DNA of 57,889 nucleotides from Phenylobacterium sp. (GTDB taxonomy: Bacteria > Pseudomonadota > Alphaproteobacteria > Caulobacterales > Caulobacteraceae): NCBI RefSeq assembly GCF_030646615.1, contig NZ_JAUSLG010000025.1, positions 1 to 57,889 on the forward strand. The letters are read 5' to 3'. Below the pieces are notes generated by a model. It saw only the letters and a program-made list of their open reading frames with translations, was not told the DNA's origin and did not search any database. Position 1 is the first letter of the stretch; each line of letters opens with the position of its first letter. Shown here piece after piece: positions 9,277 through 20,468 of this stretch. The position numbers were made by a program, and so were the translations under genes.

Positions 9277-9293
9277 ACACCAGACGACCTGTT

Positions 9294-9326
9294 CCTCGGG
9301 GCGGAGGCCACGCTTCCGCTCCGAGG
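9294..9326 (+). terminator. Hairpin terminator after the thiolase gene
   Basis: CCTCGGGGCGG pairs with CCGCTCCGAGG, an 11-bp stem with one G-U pair, closing a loop of eleven bases. It is followed by a pyrimidine-rich ACTTCCTTT. It lies 18 bases after the thiolase stop. Confidence 0.65.
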
Positions 9327-9430
9327 ACTTCCTTTACCGGTCCTGCGGTAATTCTCAGATCTGCTTCGTCTGTCCGATCGCCCCTGGCGCTGGATGACGA
9401 TCTGATCGCTGGGAACGCCACGAGGCCGTC

Positions 9431-10615
9431 ATGAAGATCGCCACCGCCTTCAGCCTCGCCGATTGCGCCGAGCAGGCCGCCTTCGAAACCTCCCGCGATC
9501 TGCACGGCCGGCTCGGGGGCGCCCCCCAACTCCTCATCCTCTACGCCACCGAACACCGCGCCGAGCCCGCCCTGGTCGCCGCGCTGAGCGCCCATCTGCC
9601 CGGCGTCCAGATCGTCGGCGGCACCTCCTGCGGCGGGGTGATGACCGAACAGGGCTTTCACAGCGGCCCGGACGGCGCCGTCGGCGTCCTGGGCGTGACC
9701 GACGCCGAAGGCGCCTATGGCGTCGGCGCGTCCCCCGTGGGCGAGGACGCTCATGCCGCCGGCGCCGCAGCGGTCGAGCGCGCCCTGGTCGCCGCCGGCC
9801 GCGACTTCGAGATCCCGACCCTGGTCTGGTGCTGTCAGCCGCCGGGCTGCGAAGAGGGCGTGCTGGCCGGCATTCAATCGGTGATCGGCGCCCAGACCCC
9901 GATCATTGGCGGCAGCTCGGCAGATGAATCCATCGCCGGCGCCTGGCGGCAGTTCTCCAGCGACGGCGTGCTGCAGGACCATGTGGTCGTCGCCGTCCTC
10001 TTCCCCAGCGCGCGTCACGGCGCGGCCTTCCAGAGCGGCTACGCCCCCACCGGCCTGTTCGGCGTGGTCACCCGCGCCCATGATCGCCAGGTGCTGGAGA
10101 TCGATCATCGGCCGGCCGGCGAGGTCTATGGCGCCTGGACCTGCGGCGCGGTGGGCGGCGATGGCGCAGGCGCCATCCTGGCCAAGAGCACCCCCACCCC
10201 CCTGGGACGGGTCGCCGCCGAGGTTCAGGGCGTGCCGATGTTCGTCCTCTCCCACCCGGCCCTGCTGGGGGTGGCTGGCGACCTCTCCCTGTTCACCGAC
10301 ATCAGCGAGGGCGATGTGGTCCACATGATGCGCGGATCGCCGGAATCCCTGGTCAAGCGCGCCGGGCTGGTGATCGACGACGCCTGCGCCATGGGCGGAT
10401 GGGCCGGCGCCGACAGTCTCGGCGGCCTGGTCATCTATTGCGGCGGCTGCATGCTGCATGTGCGCGACCAGATGGACGAGGTGGTCGAGGAAATCCGCCG
10501 CGCCATGCCAGGCGCCCCGTTCCTCGGCGCCTTCACCTTCGGCGAACAGGGGGCGATCGTCGATAACTGCAACCGCCACGGCAACCTCATGGTGTCGGCC
10601 CTGACCTTCGGCTGA
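9431..10615 (+). CDS. FIST-domain sensory protein (FIST N + FIST C)
   Basis: A 394-residue protein. The first half has the FIST motif around IVGGTSCGGVMTEQGF (about 61-76); the second half carries the FIST C-terminal pattern ending in GAFTFGEQGAI (about 366-375). FIST domains are proposed sensors of small ligands, perhaps amino acids, in signal transduction; no ligand is established. There is no signal peptide or membrane segment, so it is probably cytoplasmic. Cysteines are notable: Cys67, Cys134-135, Cys140, and a CGGC pair (Cys337/Cys340) followed by a histidine. The hybrid kinase gene begins two bases after its stop, so the two are almost certainly co-translated partners. Confidence 0.86.
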   Translation: MKIATAFSLADCAEQAAFETSRDLHGRLGGAPQLLILYATEHRAEPALVAALSAHLPGVQIVGGTSCGGVMTEQGFHSGPDGAVGVLGVTDAEGAYGVGASPVGEDAHAAGAAAVERALVAAGRDFEIPTLVWCCQPPGCEEGVLAGIQSVIGAQTPIIGGSSADESIAGAWRQFSSDGVLQDHVVVAVLFPSARHGAAFQSGYAPTGLFGVVTRAHDRQVLEIDHRPAGEVYGAWTCGAVGGDGAGAILAKSTPTPLGRVAAEVQGVPMFVLSHPALLGVAGDLSLFTDISEGDVVHMMRGSPESLVKRAGLVIDDACAMGGWAGADSLGGLVIYCGGCMLHVRDQMDEVVEEIRRAMPGAPFLGAFTFGEQGAIVDNCNRHGNLMVSALTFG

Positions 10616-10617
10616 TC

Positions 10618-12363
10618 ATGCTCGACCCGGACAAGGAACAACTCCGCGAGGCCCTGGCCTCGGCCAAGCAGATCGAGGCCTCCCTGCGCGAGCGTCTCCG
10701 TGAGCAGGACCTGGTCCTGGGCGGGCTCGAGGCGCTGCAGGGTGAGGAGGACCCCGCAGCCCTCCAGGCGCGGGTCTTCGATCTCCTGAGCCGCAGCGTG
10801 GCCTTCAACCTCGCCCTGGTGATCGAGCCTGAGGGCGAGGGTTTCGTCTGCACCGCCGCCACCGACCCCGCCGCCGTCGGCGCGCGCTGGCCTGGCGGCG
10901 GCTTCTTCAGCCGCGTGGCCCACGGCCGCGCCGCGGTTGTGCCCGACAATCGGCGGGTTCCGGAGTGGGCCCAGTGCGAGAGCCTGTCACCCCTTCCAGG
11001 CGCCGGCATCTATGCGCCCATCCTGGCGGCGTCAGGCCCCGGCCTGCTCGTGCTCTGCTGTCATCAGCCCGGGGCCTACAGCGCCCGCGACGGCGCCCTG
11101 GTCTCCCGCCTGAGCCTGCTGGTCTCCCAGACCCTGGCCGCCGCCCAGCGCCGTCGCCTGTCCGAGGCCGCACGGTCCGCAGACATGGCCCGCCAGGCGG
11201 CCGTCGAGGCCAGCGAGGCCAAGTCACGCTTCCTGGCCAATATGAGCCACGAGATCCGCACCCCGCTTAACGGCGTCACCGCCGTGGCCGACCTGCTGGC
11301 CATGACTGACCTCGCCCCGCGGCAGCAGGAGATGGCCCAGTTGATCGCCCAGTCGGGCCGGATGCTGGAGCGGCTGCTGAACGATGTGCTGGACTTCGCC
11401 AAGATCGAGGCGGGCCAGCTGGATATCGAGTGCGAGCCTTTCGACCTTGAGCCTGCGCTCCACGCGATGATCGATCTGTTCACCGCCAAGGCCGACGCCA
11501 AGGGGCTGACCTTCAGGGCGAATATCGCTCCGGCGGCGGCGGGGGCCTTCGCGGGCGACAGCCTGAGGGTGCGGCAGATCCTGGGCAACCTGCTCAGCAA
11601 TGCGGTGAAGTTCACCGAGGCCGGCGAGGTCAGTCTCGACGTTTCGGCGCAGGACGGCCCCGAGGACTCCCTGATCACCCTGCGGGTCACCGACACCGGC
11701 TGCGGCTTCACAGTCGAACGCGGCGCGCGGCTGTTCGACCGCTTCGAGCAGGGGGATGATTCCATGACCCGCCAGTTCGGCGGCACGGGCCTGGGATTGG
11801 CGATTTCCCGCTCCCTCGCCGAGATGATGGGCGGCGCCATCACCTGGCGCTCCACGCCCGGCCAGGGCTCGACCTTCGAGGCGAGTTTCCGCGCAAGGCG
11901 GCTGCGGGACGCCGGTCCTGCGATCACCGAAGCCAACGCCCCGCCCCGTCCCCAGGACCTGAGCGTGCTGGTGGTCGAAGACAATCCCAACAACCGGCGG
12001 ATCGTCGCCATGGTCCTCGATCTGGTCCAGGCCCAGGCCACCTATGCCGAAAACGGCCAGGAGGCGCTCGATGTGTTCGAGCCCGGTCGTTTCGACATCA
12101 TCCTCATGGATCTGCAGATGCCGGTCATGGACGGCCTGAGCGCCACCCGGCGAATTCGCGAGCTGGAACTGGCCGCCGCCGCGGCCCCGATTCCGATCAT
12201 CGCCCTGTCGGCCAACGCCATGACGCACCATGTGGCCGAGGCCCTGGCCGCCGGCGCCACCGCCCATGTGGCCAAGCCCATCCTGCCCGCCCGGCTGATC
12301 CAGACCATGATCGACCTGGTCCAGGACGGCCCTGCTCCCACCGCGGTCAAGGCGGCGGGCTAG
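10618..12363 (+). CDS. Hybrid sensor histidine kinase with N-terminal GAF-like region and receiver
   Basis: A 581-residue cytoplasmic kinase. Residues 5-30 form a predicted coiled coil and about 45-175 look like a GAF-type sensory fold. A second coiled linker leads to HisKA with His211 in FLANMSHEIRTPLNG. The ATPase domain has an N-box (LLSNAVKFT), DTGCGF and GGTGLGL. The C-terminal receiver (about 448-575) has acceptor Asp498 in LMDLQMPVMDG. There is no membrane segment, so the signal must reach it in the cytoplasm. The gene sits two bases behind the FIST gene, suggesting that the FIST protein feeds it the signal. No histidine phosphotransferase gene is adjacent. Confidence 0.9.
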   Translation: MLDPDKEQLREALASAKQIEASLRERLREQDLVLGGLEALQGEEDPAALQARVFDLLSRSVAFNLALVIEPEGEGFVCTAATDPAAVGARWPGGGFFSRVAHGRAAVVPDNRRVPEWAQCESLSPLPGAGIYAPILAASGPGLLVLCCHQPGAYSARDGALVSRLSLLVSQTLAAAQRRRLSEAARSADMARQAAVEASEAKSRFLANMSHEIRTPLNGVTAVADLLAMTDLAPRQQEMAQLIAQSGRMLERLLNDVLDFAKIEAGQLDIECEPFDLEPALHAMIDLFTAKADAKGLTFRANIAPAAAGAFAGDSLRVRQILGNLLSNAVKFTEAGEVSLDVSAQDGPEDSLITLRVTDTGCGFTVERGARLFDRFEQGDDSMTRQFGGTGLGLAISRSLAEMMGGAITWRSTPGQGSTFEASFRARRLRDAGPAITEANAPPRPQDLSVLVVEDNPNNRRIVAMVLDLVQAQATYAENGQEALDVFEPGRFDIILMDLQMPVMDGLSATRRIRELELAAAAAPIPIIALSANAMTHHVAEALAAGATAHVAKPILPARLIQTMIDLVQDGPAPTAVKAAG

Positions 12364-12391
12364 GCGCGGCGTTCTGCGCTCCATGCCGCGC
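12364..12391 (+). terminator. Hairpin after the hybrid kinase gene
   Basis: GCGCGGC (12364-12370) pairs with GCCGCGC (12385-12391) across a 14-base loop, immediately after the stop codon. It has no T-run, so it is only a candidate terminator. Confidence 0.4.
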
Positions 12392-12396
12392 CTGCG

Positions 12397-12424
12397 TTGA
12401 CACTGGGGAGGCCGCTGCTTAAGT
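12397..12424 (+). promoter_or_regulatory. Candidate housekeeping promoter of secA
   Basis: A perfect -35 hexamer TTGACA (12397-12402) is followed after 16 bases by TTAAGT (12419-12424) as a possible -10. It lies about 107 bases upstream of the secA ATG, between the kinase hairpin and the gene. The -10 match is weak. Confidence 0.4.
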
Positions 12425-12530
12425 CTCGGCCTCGCTCAAAGAGCGGGACTCCGGGCAGGCGAAGGTCAGACGGCGCGCCGTGCGAAACGCCCGCGACCCC
12501 GCATCGACTGCATCTCGGACGCCCCCACAC

Positions 12531-15290
<2,760 letters not shown>

Positions 15291-16100
15291 ATGAGCGCCG
15301 CGCCGTTCCTGGAGTGCCCGGGCTGGTGTCCCGTGTGCGAACAGGACGTGGTGTTTGCTTCCCCCGACGCCTGGCTGCGGGACGGGCTCAAATGCTCGGC
15401 GTGCGGCTCGATCCCGCGGGAACGCGCCCTGATGCGGGTCTTGGCTGAACTCGCCCCCGACTGGCGTCGGTTGGCCCTCCACGAGAGTTCAGGCTGCTCG
15501 ATCTCCAGCAACCGGCTGCGTGAGCAGTGCCCCGGCTATGTGGCGACCCAGTACGATCCGGCCACCCCCTGGGGACACAAGCATCCCAACGGCTATCGCA
15601 GCGAGGACCTTGAGGCCCAGACCTTCGCCGACGAGACCTTCGATATCGTCGTCACCCAGGACGTGTTCGAGCACCTGTTCGCACCTGACCGGGCGATCGC
15701 CGAGATCGGCCGCACCCTGAAGCCGGGCGGCTTCCACATCTGCACCGTGCCCATCGTCCGCAAGGCCGAAGGCTCTGTGCGTCGCGCGCGGCGACGGCCG
15801 GACGGCTCGGTGGAGCATCTGGCCGAGCCCGAATACCACGGCAATCCCATGGACCCGGACGGCTCCCTGGTGACGGTCGACTGGGGCTATGACATCGCCG
15901 ACTATCTCGACCAGGCCAGTGGCCTGTCGACCACCATCCATACGATTGACGACCTCAGCCAGGGCATCCGCGCCGCCTATATCGAAGTGCTGGTGTCCCG
16001 GAAGACCCTTCCCTCTGCAGTCGACCTGGACGGGGCGAGCGACCGCCGCCCCCGTCGGCGGAAGCCCTTCGCCGCTCTTGCCCGCCGGCTGCTGGGCTGA
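15291..16100 (+). CDS. Class I SAM-dependent methyltransferase with N-terminal zinc ribbon
   Basis: A 269-residue protein. The N-terminal 40 residues contain two CxxC knuckles (CPVC and CSAC), a likely zinc ribbon. A Methyltransf_11-type fold follows: the post-loop acidic segment FDIVVTQDVFEHLF and the GGFHICTVPIV strand are clear. The usual GxGxG SAM loop is poorly conserved (LHESSGCS). The substrate is unknown; relatives are often encoded with sugar or lipid biosynthesis genes. Its ATG directly abuts the secA stop, so it is likely co-transcribed with secA. The C-terminus is arginine-rich. Confidence 0.78.
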   Translation: MSAAPFLECPGWCPVCEQDVVFASPDAWLRDGLKCSACGSIPRERALMRVLAELAPDWRRLALHESSGCSISSNRLREQCPGYVATQYDPATPWGHKHPNGYRSEDLEAQTFADETFDIVVTQDVFEHLFAPDRAIAEIGRTLKPGGFHICTVPIVRKAEGSVRRARRRPDGSVEHLAEPEYHGNPMDPDGSLVTVDWGYDIADYLDQASGLSTTIHTIDDLSQGIRAAYIEVLVSRKTLPSAVDLDGASDRRPRRRKPFAALARRLLG

Positions 16101-16131
16101 CCCCGGCCCGGTCTCATCAGTTGCCATGCTA

Positions 16132-16144
16132 GTTATAGTATAAC
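16132..16144. promoter_or_regulatory. AT-rich 13-bp palindrome, candidate operator
   Basis: GTTATA-G-TATAAC is a perfect inverted repeat around one base. It is an island of A+T in very GC-rich surroundings and lies 46 bases upstream of the ATG of the DsbB-like gene, overlapping where a promoter would be expected. Confidence 0.45.
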
Positions 16145-16189
16145 ATCATTCGGGCGCCGGTTGACCGGCGGGGGCCTTGGGGAACGACG

Positions 16190-16612
16190 ATGTTGCAGCT
16201 GGACTTCTGGACCGGGCGGATGCGCCTGCTGGGCCTGATTGCGGTGGCGATCAGCATCCTGACCTGGACCGCCGAACTCACCGGCTTGGTCTATGTCTGT
16301 CCCTATTGCCGGACCCAGCGGACGGTGATTGGCCTGCTCGGCCTGCTGATGCTGACCCCCAATCCCGGCTTCTGGATCACCCGGTATCTGGGCTCGGTCC
16401 TGGCGGTGTTCGGCCTTGTGGTGGGATCGACCCAGCACTTCAACGGCTGGCGCAAGGTGATGAAGGGCGAGTTCGTCCTCTCGCCCAAGATCTATGACGA
16501 CGCCTTCCTGCTTTCCGGGGCGGCCATCTTCATCATCGTCGCCCAGGTCCTGCTGCTCTACGCCTATCGCAAGCCGGCGGCCGCGGCGGAGCCCGTCACC
16601 CCCGCAGGGTGA
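16190..16612 (+). CDS. Small four-helix membrane protein with DsbB-like CxxC
   Basis: A 140-residue protein with four predicted membrane helices (about 12-32, 46-58, 63-82, 105-127). A CPYC motif (Cys37, Cys40) lies at the end of helix 1, followed by Arg44. This copies the DsbB order CxxCxxxR, where the cysteines pass electrons to quinone and the arginine sits in the quinone site. The loop between helices 3 and 4, which in DsbB holds the second cysteine pair, has no cysteine. It could be a reduced DsbB relative or an unrelated protein; I favour the former only weakly. The start follows GGGGAACG. Its last 17 bases overlap the convergent NTF2-like gene. Confidence 0.6.
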   Translation: MLQLDFWTGRMRLLGLIAVAISILTWTAELTGLVYVCPYCRTQRTVIGLLGLLMLTPNPGFWITRYLGSVLAVFGLVVGSTQHFNGWRKVMKGEFVLSPKIYDDAFLLSGAAIFIIVAQVLLLYAYRKPAAAAEPVTPAG

Positions 16613-16979
16613 CGAAGGTCTCGCTCTCGATCAGCCACTGACCGCGGACCTTGGCCCAGACGGCCAGGTACCAGCCGGCCATGTGCTCGCCCTGGCTGCG
16701 GGAGACCGCCACCCAGCTTCCGCGCTCGGCGGCGCGTTCACCGGCGGCGTCCAGTTCGACCGCCTCAGGCGTGCGGACGAAGGCCTGGAAGTCGGGATCG
16801 GCGAACTGGGCGGCGAAGGCCGCGATCACCGCCTCGACGCCGCTAATCACCCCGCCGTCGCCGACGATCACCGTGACGGCGGGATCGAAGAAGGGACGCA
16901 GGCGGGCGGCCTCCTTGGCGGCGATCAGCCGGTTGGTCAGGCGGCGGCGCGCCAGGATGGCGTCCTGGGGGGTGGTCAC
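16596..16979 (-). CDS. NTF2-like / DUF4440 (SnoaL-type) protein
   Basis: A 127-residue single-domain alpha+beta protein of the NTF2-like cone fold. It shows an N-terminal helix pair, a FFDPAVTVIVGDGGVISG segment and the final strands WAKVRGQWLIESETFV typical of the family. Members bind small hydrophobic ligands or act as isomerases, hydrolases or ketosteroid-type enzymes; no catalytic residue can be assigned. The GTG start overlaps the stop of the quinone oxidoreductase gene by four bases (GTGA), so the two form an operon. The 3' end overlaps the convergent membrane-protein gene. Confidence 0.75.
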   Translation of the reverse strand: MTTPQDAILARRRLTNRLIAAKEAARLRPFFDPAVTVIVGDGGVISGVEAVIAAFAAQFADPDFQAFVRTPEAVELDAAGERAAERGSWVAVSRSQGEHMAGWYLAVWAKVRGQWLIESETFVTLRG

Positions 16980-17962
16980 GGCTCGACCACCACCGTGCCG
17001 ACCTTGGTTCCGGCCTCCACGGCCTCGTGGGCCGCAGCGCAGTCTTCCAGCGGATAGGTCCCGGCGACCGACAGGACAGCCTGGCCCGTGCCGATCCAGG
17101 CGGTGATGTCGGCCTGGGCGCGGCGCCTCGCCTCATGCGGGCTGACCGGCAGATAGACCCCGTGGATCGAGAGGTTCAGCCCCATCAGCACGCCGGCCGG
17201 GATCGCCGGCTCGCGGGACCCCTTGGTGGCGTAATAGGCCACAGAGCCGTTCAGGCTGACGCTGGCCAGGGTGGCCGCGGCGTTGCCGCCGAAGTCCACC
17301 TCGACCACGTGATGCACGCCCTGGCCGCCGGTCAGGTCCCGCACCTTGGCGGCCACATCCTCGCGGCGATAGTCGATGGTGTGATCGGCGCCGCCGGCCC
17401 TGGCCCGTTCGGCCTTGTCGGCGTTGGAGACGGTGGCGATCACCGTGGCGCCGGCCCACTTGGCGAGCTGCACCGCATAGTGGCCCACCGCGCCGGCCCC
17501 GCCTGTCACCAGGACGGTGCGCCCCTGGACCGGACCGGCCAGGAACAGCGCTCGGTGGGCGGTCATGCAGGGAATGCCCAGGGTCGCCCCTTGCGCGAAG
17601 GACACCTCATCGGGCAGGGCGCGGATCAGATCCACGTCCAGCTCGATATAGTCCGCCGCCGCCCCGAAGGCCCGGCCGTTGCGCTGGCCGTTATAGAACC
17701 AGACGCGGCGCCCGACCCAGGCCGGCGAGACGCCCGGCCCCACGGCCTCGACCACGCCGGCGCCGTCGCTGTGGGGAATGATCCTGGGATAGGCCATGGG
17801 CGCGCCGGACGCCCCGCCGCGCATGCCCACATCGGAGGGATTAACGCCCGAGGCCTTCACCGCGATCAGCACCTGCCCCTGGCCGGCCTGGGGCTTGGGC
17901 TGTTCGCCCAGTTGCAGGACCTCCCGGGCGGGACCTGTTCTGTCGTACCAGACGGCGCGCAT
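16976..17962 (-). CDS. NADPH:quinone reductase-type MDR oxidoreductase
   Basis: A 328-residue zinc-independent member of the medium-chain dehydrogenase/reductase family. The N-terminal GroES-like domain lacks the zinc-binding cysteine cluster. The Rossmann domain has the motif VTGGAGAVGHYAVQLAKWAGA, and the family end TKVGTVVVEP closes it. Such enzymes reduce quinones or activated alkenes with NADPH, which suits the neighbouring detoxification genes. The start is the ATG at 17962, preceded by GGGAGG six bases upstream; an upstream frame adds seven residues but lacks this site. It is divergent from the flavin oxidoreductase gene. Confidence 0.87.
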   Translation of the reverse strand: MRAVWYDRTGPAREVLQLGEQPKPQAGQGQVLIAVKASGVNPSDVGMRGGASGAPMAYPRIIPHSDGAGVVEAVGPGVSPAWVGRRVWFYNGQRNGRAFGAAADYIELDVDLIRALPDEVSFAQGATLGIPCMTAHRALFLAGPVQGRTVLVTGGAGAVGHYAVQLAKWAGATVIATVSNADKAERARAGGADHTIDYRREDVAAKVRDLTGGQGVHHVVEVDFGGNAAATLASVSLNGSVAYYATKGSREPAIPAGVLMGLNLSIHGVYLPVSPHEARRRAQADITAWIGTGQAVLSVAGTYPLEDCAAAHEAVEAGTKVGTVVVEP

Positions 17963-18102
17963 GTGACCTCCCGCAATGCTCATCGCCCCTGGATGGCCCG
18001 CTGGGCCGAGGGATACAAGCCGGGCCTTCCGCTACGGCGCCCCTTCGTTGCGGCGACAGCCTCGTCTATGAACGGGGTTCACCTGACGCCGGAGACGAGA
18101 CC

Positions 18103-19206
18103 ATGGCCGCGCCCGACCTGTTTGCGCCCCTCAGCTTCGCCCACGGGCCTGCGATGAAGAACCGCTTCATGCTGGCGCCGCTGACCAACACCCAGAGCCA
18201 TGCCGACGGGACCCTGTCGGACGAGGAGTTCCACTGGCTGACGATGCGGGCCAAGGGCGGCTTTGGCCTGACCATGACCTGCGCCTCCCACGTCCAGAAG
18301 ATCGGCCAGGGCTTCCCCGGCCAGCTCGGCGTATTCTCCGATGACCATCTGCCGGGGCTGAGCCGCCTGGCGTCCGCCATCAAGGCGCAGGGCAGCGTGG
18401 CGGTCCTGCAGCTGCATCACGCCGGCAACCGCTCGCCCAAGGAGCTGATCGGCGAGGCGCCGGTCTGCCCTTCCGACGACCCGGAAACCGGCGCCCGGGC
18501 GCTGAGCGAGGCCGAGGTGGCGCAGCTGATTGAAGCCTTCATCGCCGGGTCCGAGCGCTCGAAGGCGGCGGGGTTTGACGGGGTCGAGGTGCATGGCGCC
18601 CACGGCTACATTCTGTGCCAGTTCCTCTCGCCGGAGCTGAACCGGCGCACCGACGCCTATGGCGGCTCGCCCGAGAACCGCGCCCGGATTATCGTCGAGA
18701 TCGTCGAGGGGATCCGCGCCCGCTGCGGCGCGGACTTCCTGCTCGGCCTGCGCCTGTCGCCGGAGCGCTTTGGCCTGAAGCTGGCCGAAATCCGCGACCT
18801 GGCCGCCCAGATGCTGGTCCATCCGGCCCTCGACTTCCTCGACATGTCGCTGTGGGACGTGCGCAAGGAGCCGACGGAGGCCGAGTTCAAGGGCGCCAGC
18901 CTGATGTCCTATTTCACCGATCTGCCCCGCAAGGATGTGCGCCTAGGCGTGGCCGGCAAGATCATGACCGGCGCCCAGGCTCGCGACGCCCTGACCGCCG
19001 GCGCCGACTATGTGCTGATCGGCCGGGCCGCCGTCCTGCATCATGACTATCCGCTAAAGGTCCAGGCCGATCCGGACTTCGAGCCGGTCGCCCTGCCCGT
19101 CAGTCGCGCCCATCTGGCCGCGGAAGGCCTGAGCCCCACCTTCATCACCTATATGAATAACTGGCCGGGCTTTGTGGCCCAGGACCAGACGGAGGACGCC
19201 CTGTGA
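18103..19206 (+). CDS. NADH:flavin oxidoreductase, Old Yellow Enzyme family
   Basis: A 367-residue FMN-dependent TIM-barrel enzyme. Signatures are the N-terminal NRFMLAPLTNTQSH strand, the substrate-binding QLHHAGNR, and the diagnostic HGAHGYILCQFLSPELNRRTDAYGG segment; VLIGRAA near the C-terminus binds the FMN phosphate. These enzymes reduce the double bond of unsaturated carbonyls, nitro compounds or enoyl esters. There is no C-terminal iron-sulfur/FAD extension, so it is the classical short type. The following reductase starts within its stop codon (GTGA overlap), indicating a two-gene operon. Confidence 0.9.
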   Translation: MAAPDLFAPLSFAHGPAMKNRFMLAPLTNTQSHADGTLSDEEFHWLTMRAKGGFGLTMTCASHVQKIGQGFPGQLGVFSDDHLPGLSRLASAIKAQGSVAVLQLHHAGNRSPKELIGEAPVCPSDDPETGARALSEAEVAQLIEAFIAGSERSKAAGFDGVEVHGAHGYILCQFLSPELNRRTDAYGGSPENRARIIVEIVEGIRARCGADFLLGLRLSPERFGLKLAEIRDLAAQMLVHPALDFLDMSLWDVRKEPTEAEFKGASLMSYFTDLPRKDVRLGVAGKIMTGAQARDALTAGADYVLIGRAAVLHHDYPLKVQADPDFEPVALPVSRAHLAAEGLSPTFITYMNNWPGFVAQDQTEDAL

Positions 19207-20354
19207 GACAAGACGCCGAGTTCGACATCATCGTCTATGGCGCCACCGGCTTCACCGGCCGGCTGGTGGCCGAGCACCTGGCCAAGCGCTACGGCGTCGG
19301 GGCTGAGGTCAAATGGGCCATGGCCGGGCGCAGCGCCGACAAGCTGGCCGCCGTCCGTGACGAGATCGGCGCCCCGGCCGACACGCCTCTGGTGACAGCC
19401 GACGCCGACGACAAGGCCTCGCTGAAGGCCATGGTCGAGCGGACCAAGGCGGTGATCACCACGGTCGGTCCCTATCAGCTCTACGGAAACGACCTGGTCG
19501 CCGCCTGCGTCGAGGCCGGGACCGACTATCTCGATCTCTGCGGCGAGCCCGTCTGGATGCGCCACATGATCGACGCCCACGAGGCGAAGGCGAAAGAGAC
19601 CGGCGCCCGGATCGTCTTCTCCTGCGGCTTCGACTCCATCCCCTTCGAGCTCGGCGTCTTCTATCTGGCTCGGGAAGCCAAGGCGAAGTTTGGCCACGCC
19701 CTGCCCCGGGTGAAGGGGCGCGTGCGCAAGATGAAGGGCGGCTTTTCCGGCGGCACCGCCGCCAGCCTGAAGGCCACCATGGCGGCCCTGTCCAAGGACC
19801 CCAGCCTGTTCGCCCTGATGGTCGACCCCTTCGCCCTGACCCCGGGGTTCAAGGGCCCCGAGCAGCCCCGGGGCGACAAGGTCGAGGAAGACAAGGACCT
19901 GGGCGCCACGGTCGGCCCGTTCGTCATGGCCGCCATCAACACCCGCAACGTCCACCGCTCCAACCTGCTGACCGGCCACGCCTATGGGGAGGGCCTGGTC
20001 TATGACGAGATGGTGGTGGTCGACCCCAACGCCCCGCCGGCCCCGGCCCTGGGCGCCGAGGGCGGCCCCAAGCCCGGCGAAGGCCCCAGCAAGGAGGAGC
20101 GGGAGACCGGCTTCTTCGACCTGCTGTTCATCGGCCTGGGCGAAGGCGGCGAGCAGATGCGCGTGGCCGTCACCGGCGACAAGGACCCCGGCTATGGCTG
20201 CACCTCCAAGATGATCGGCGAGGCGGCCATCTGCCTGATCACAGAGGCCCTGGACACCCCGGGCGGTGTCTGGACGCCGGGCGCAGCCATGGGGATGAAG
20301 CTGGTGGAGCGCCTGCGCGCCAATGCCGGCATGACCTTCGAGGTGGAGGCTTAA
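19203..20354 (+). CDS. Saccharopine-dehydrogenase-like reductase (trans-acting enoyl reductase type)
   Basis: A 383-residue protein with an N-terminal Rossmann fold (IIVYGATGFTGRLVAEHL, about 10-26) of the Sacchrp_dh_NADP family. Relatives include mycobacterial trans-acting enoyl reductases and eukaryotic SCCPDH; most are uncharacterised. The segment SCGFDSIPFELGV and the following KGGFSGGTAAS are typical of this group. The GTG start overlaps the upstream stop, so it is co-translated with the flavin oxidoreductase and may act on the same substrate. The real substrate is unknown. Confidence 0.82.
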   Translation: MRQDAEFDIIVYGATGFTGRLVAEHLAKRYGVGAEVKWAMAGRSADKLAAVRDEIGAPADTPLVTADADDKASLKAMVERTKAVITTVGPYQLYGNDLVAACVEAGTDYLDLCGEPVWMRHMIDAHEAKAKETGARIVFSCGFDSIPFELGVFYLAREAKAKFGHALPRVKGRVRKMKGGFSGGTAASLKATMAALSKDPSLFALMVDPFALTPGFKGPEQPRGDKVEEDKDLGATVGPFVMAAINTRNVHRSNLLTGHAYGEGLVYDEMVVVDPNAPPAPALGAEGGPKPGEGPSKEERETGFFDLLFIGLGEGGEQMRVAVTGDKDPGYGCTSKMIGEAAICLITEALDTPGGVWTPGAAMGMKLVERLRANAGMTFEVEA

Positions 20355-20403
20355 GGGGCGCCACCCCACGCGCGGCGGCGGGCCGCAGGCGATCCTGGTT
20401 GAT

Positions 20404-20416
20404 TTTACGACGTAAA
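20404..20416. promoter_or_regulatory. TetR-type operator palindrome
   Basis: TTTACG-A-CGTAAA is a perfect 13-bp inverted repeat, 53 bases before the TetR-family start. A partial repeat of the half site (TGTAAC) follows directly. Its position in the 114-base gap between the reductase and tetR genes suits autoregulation. Confidence 0.55.
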
Positions 20417-20468
20417 TGTAACAGTGAGGGAGTCACACCCCTGCTGATCAGCCAGCCCTGCGAGCCCG

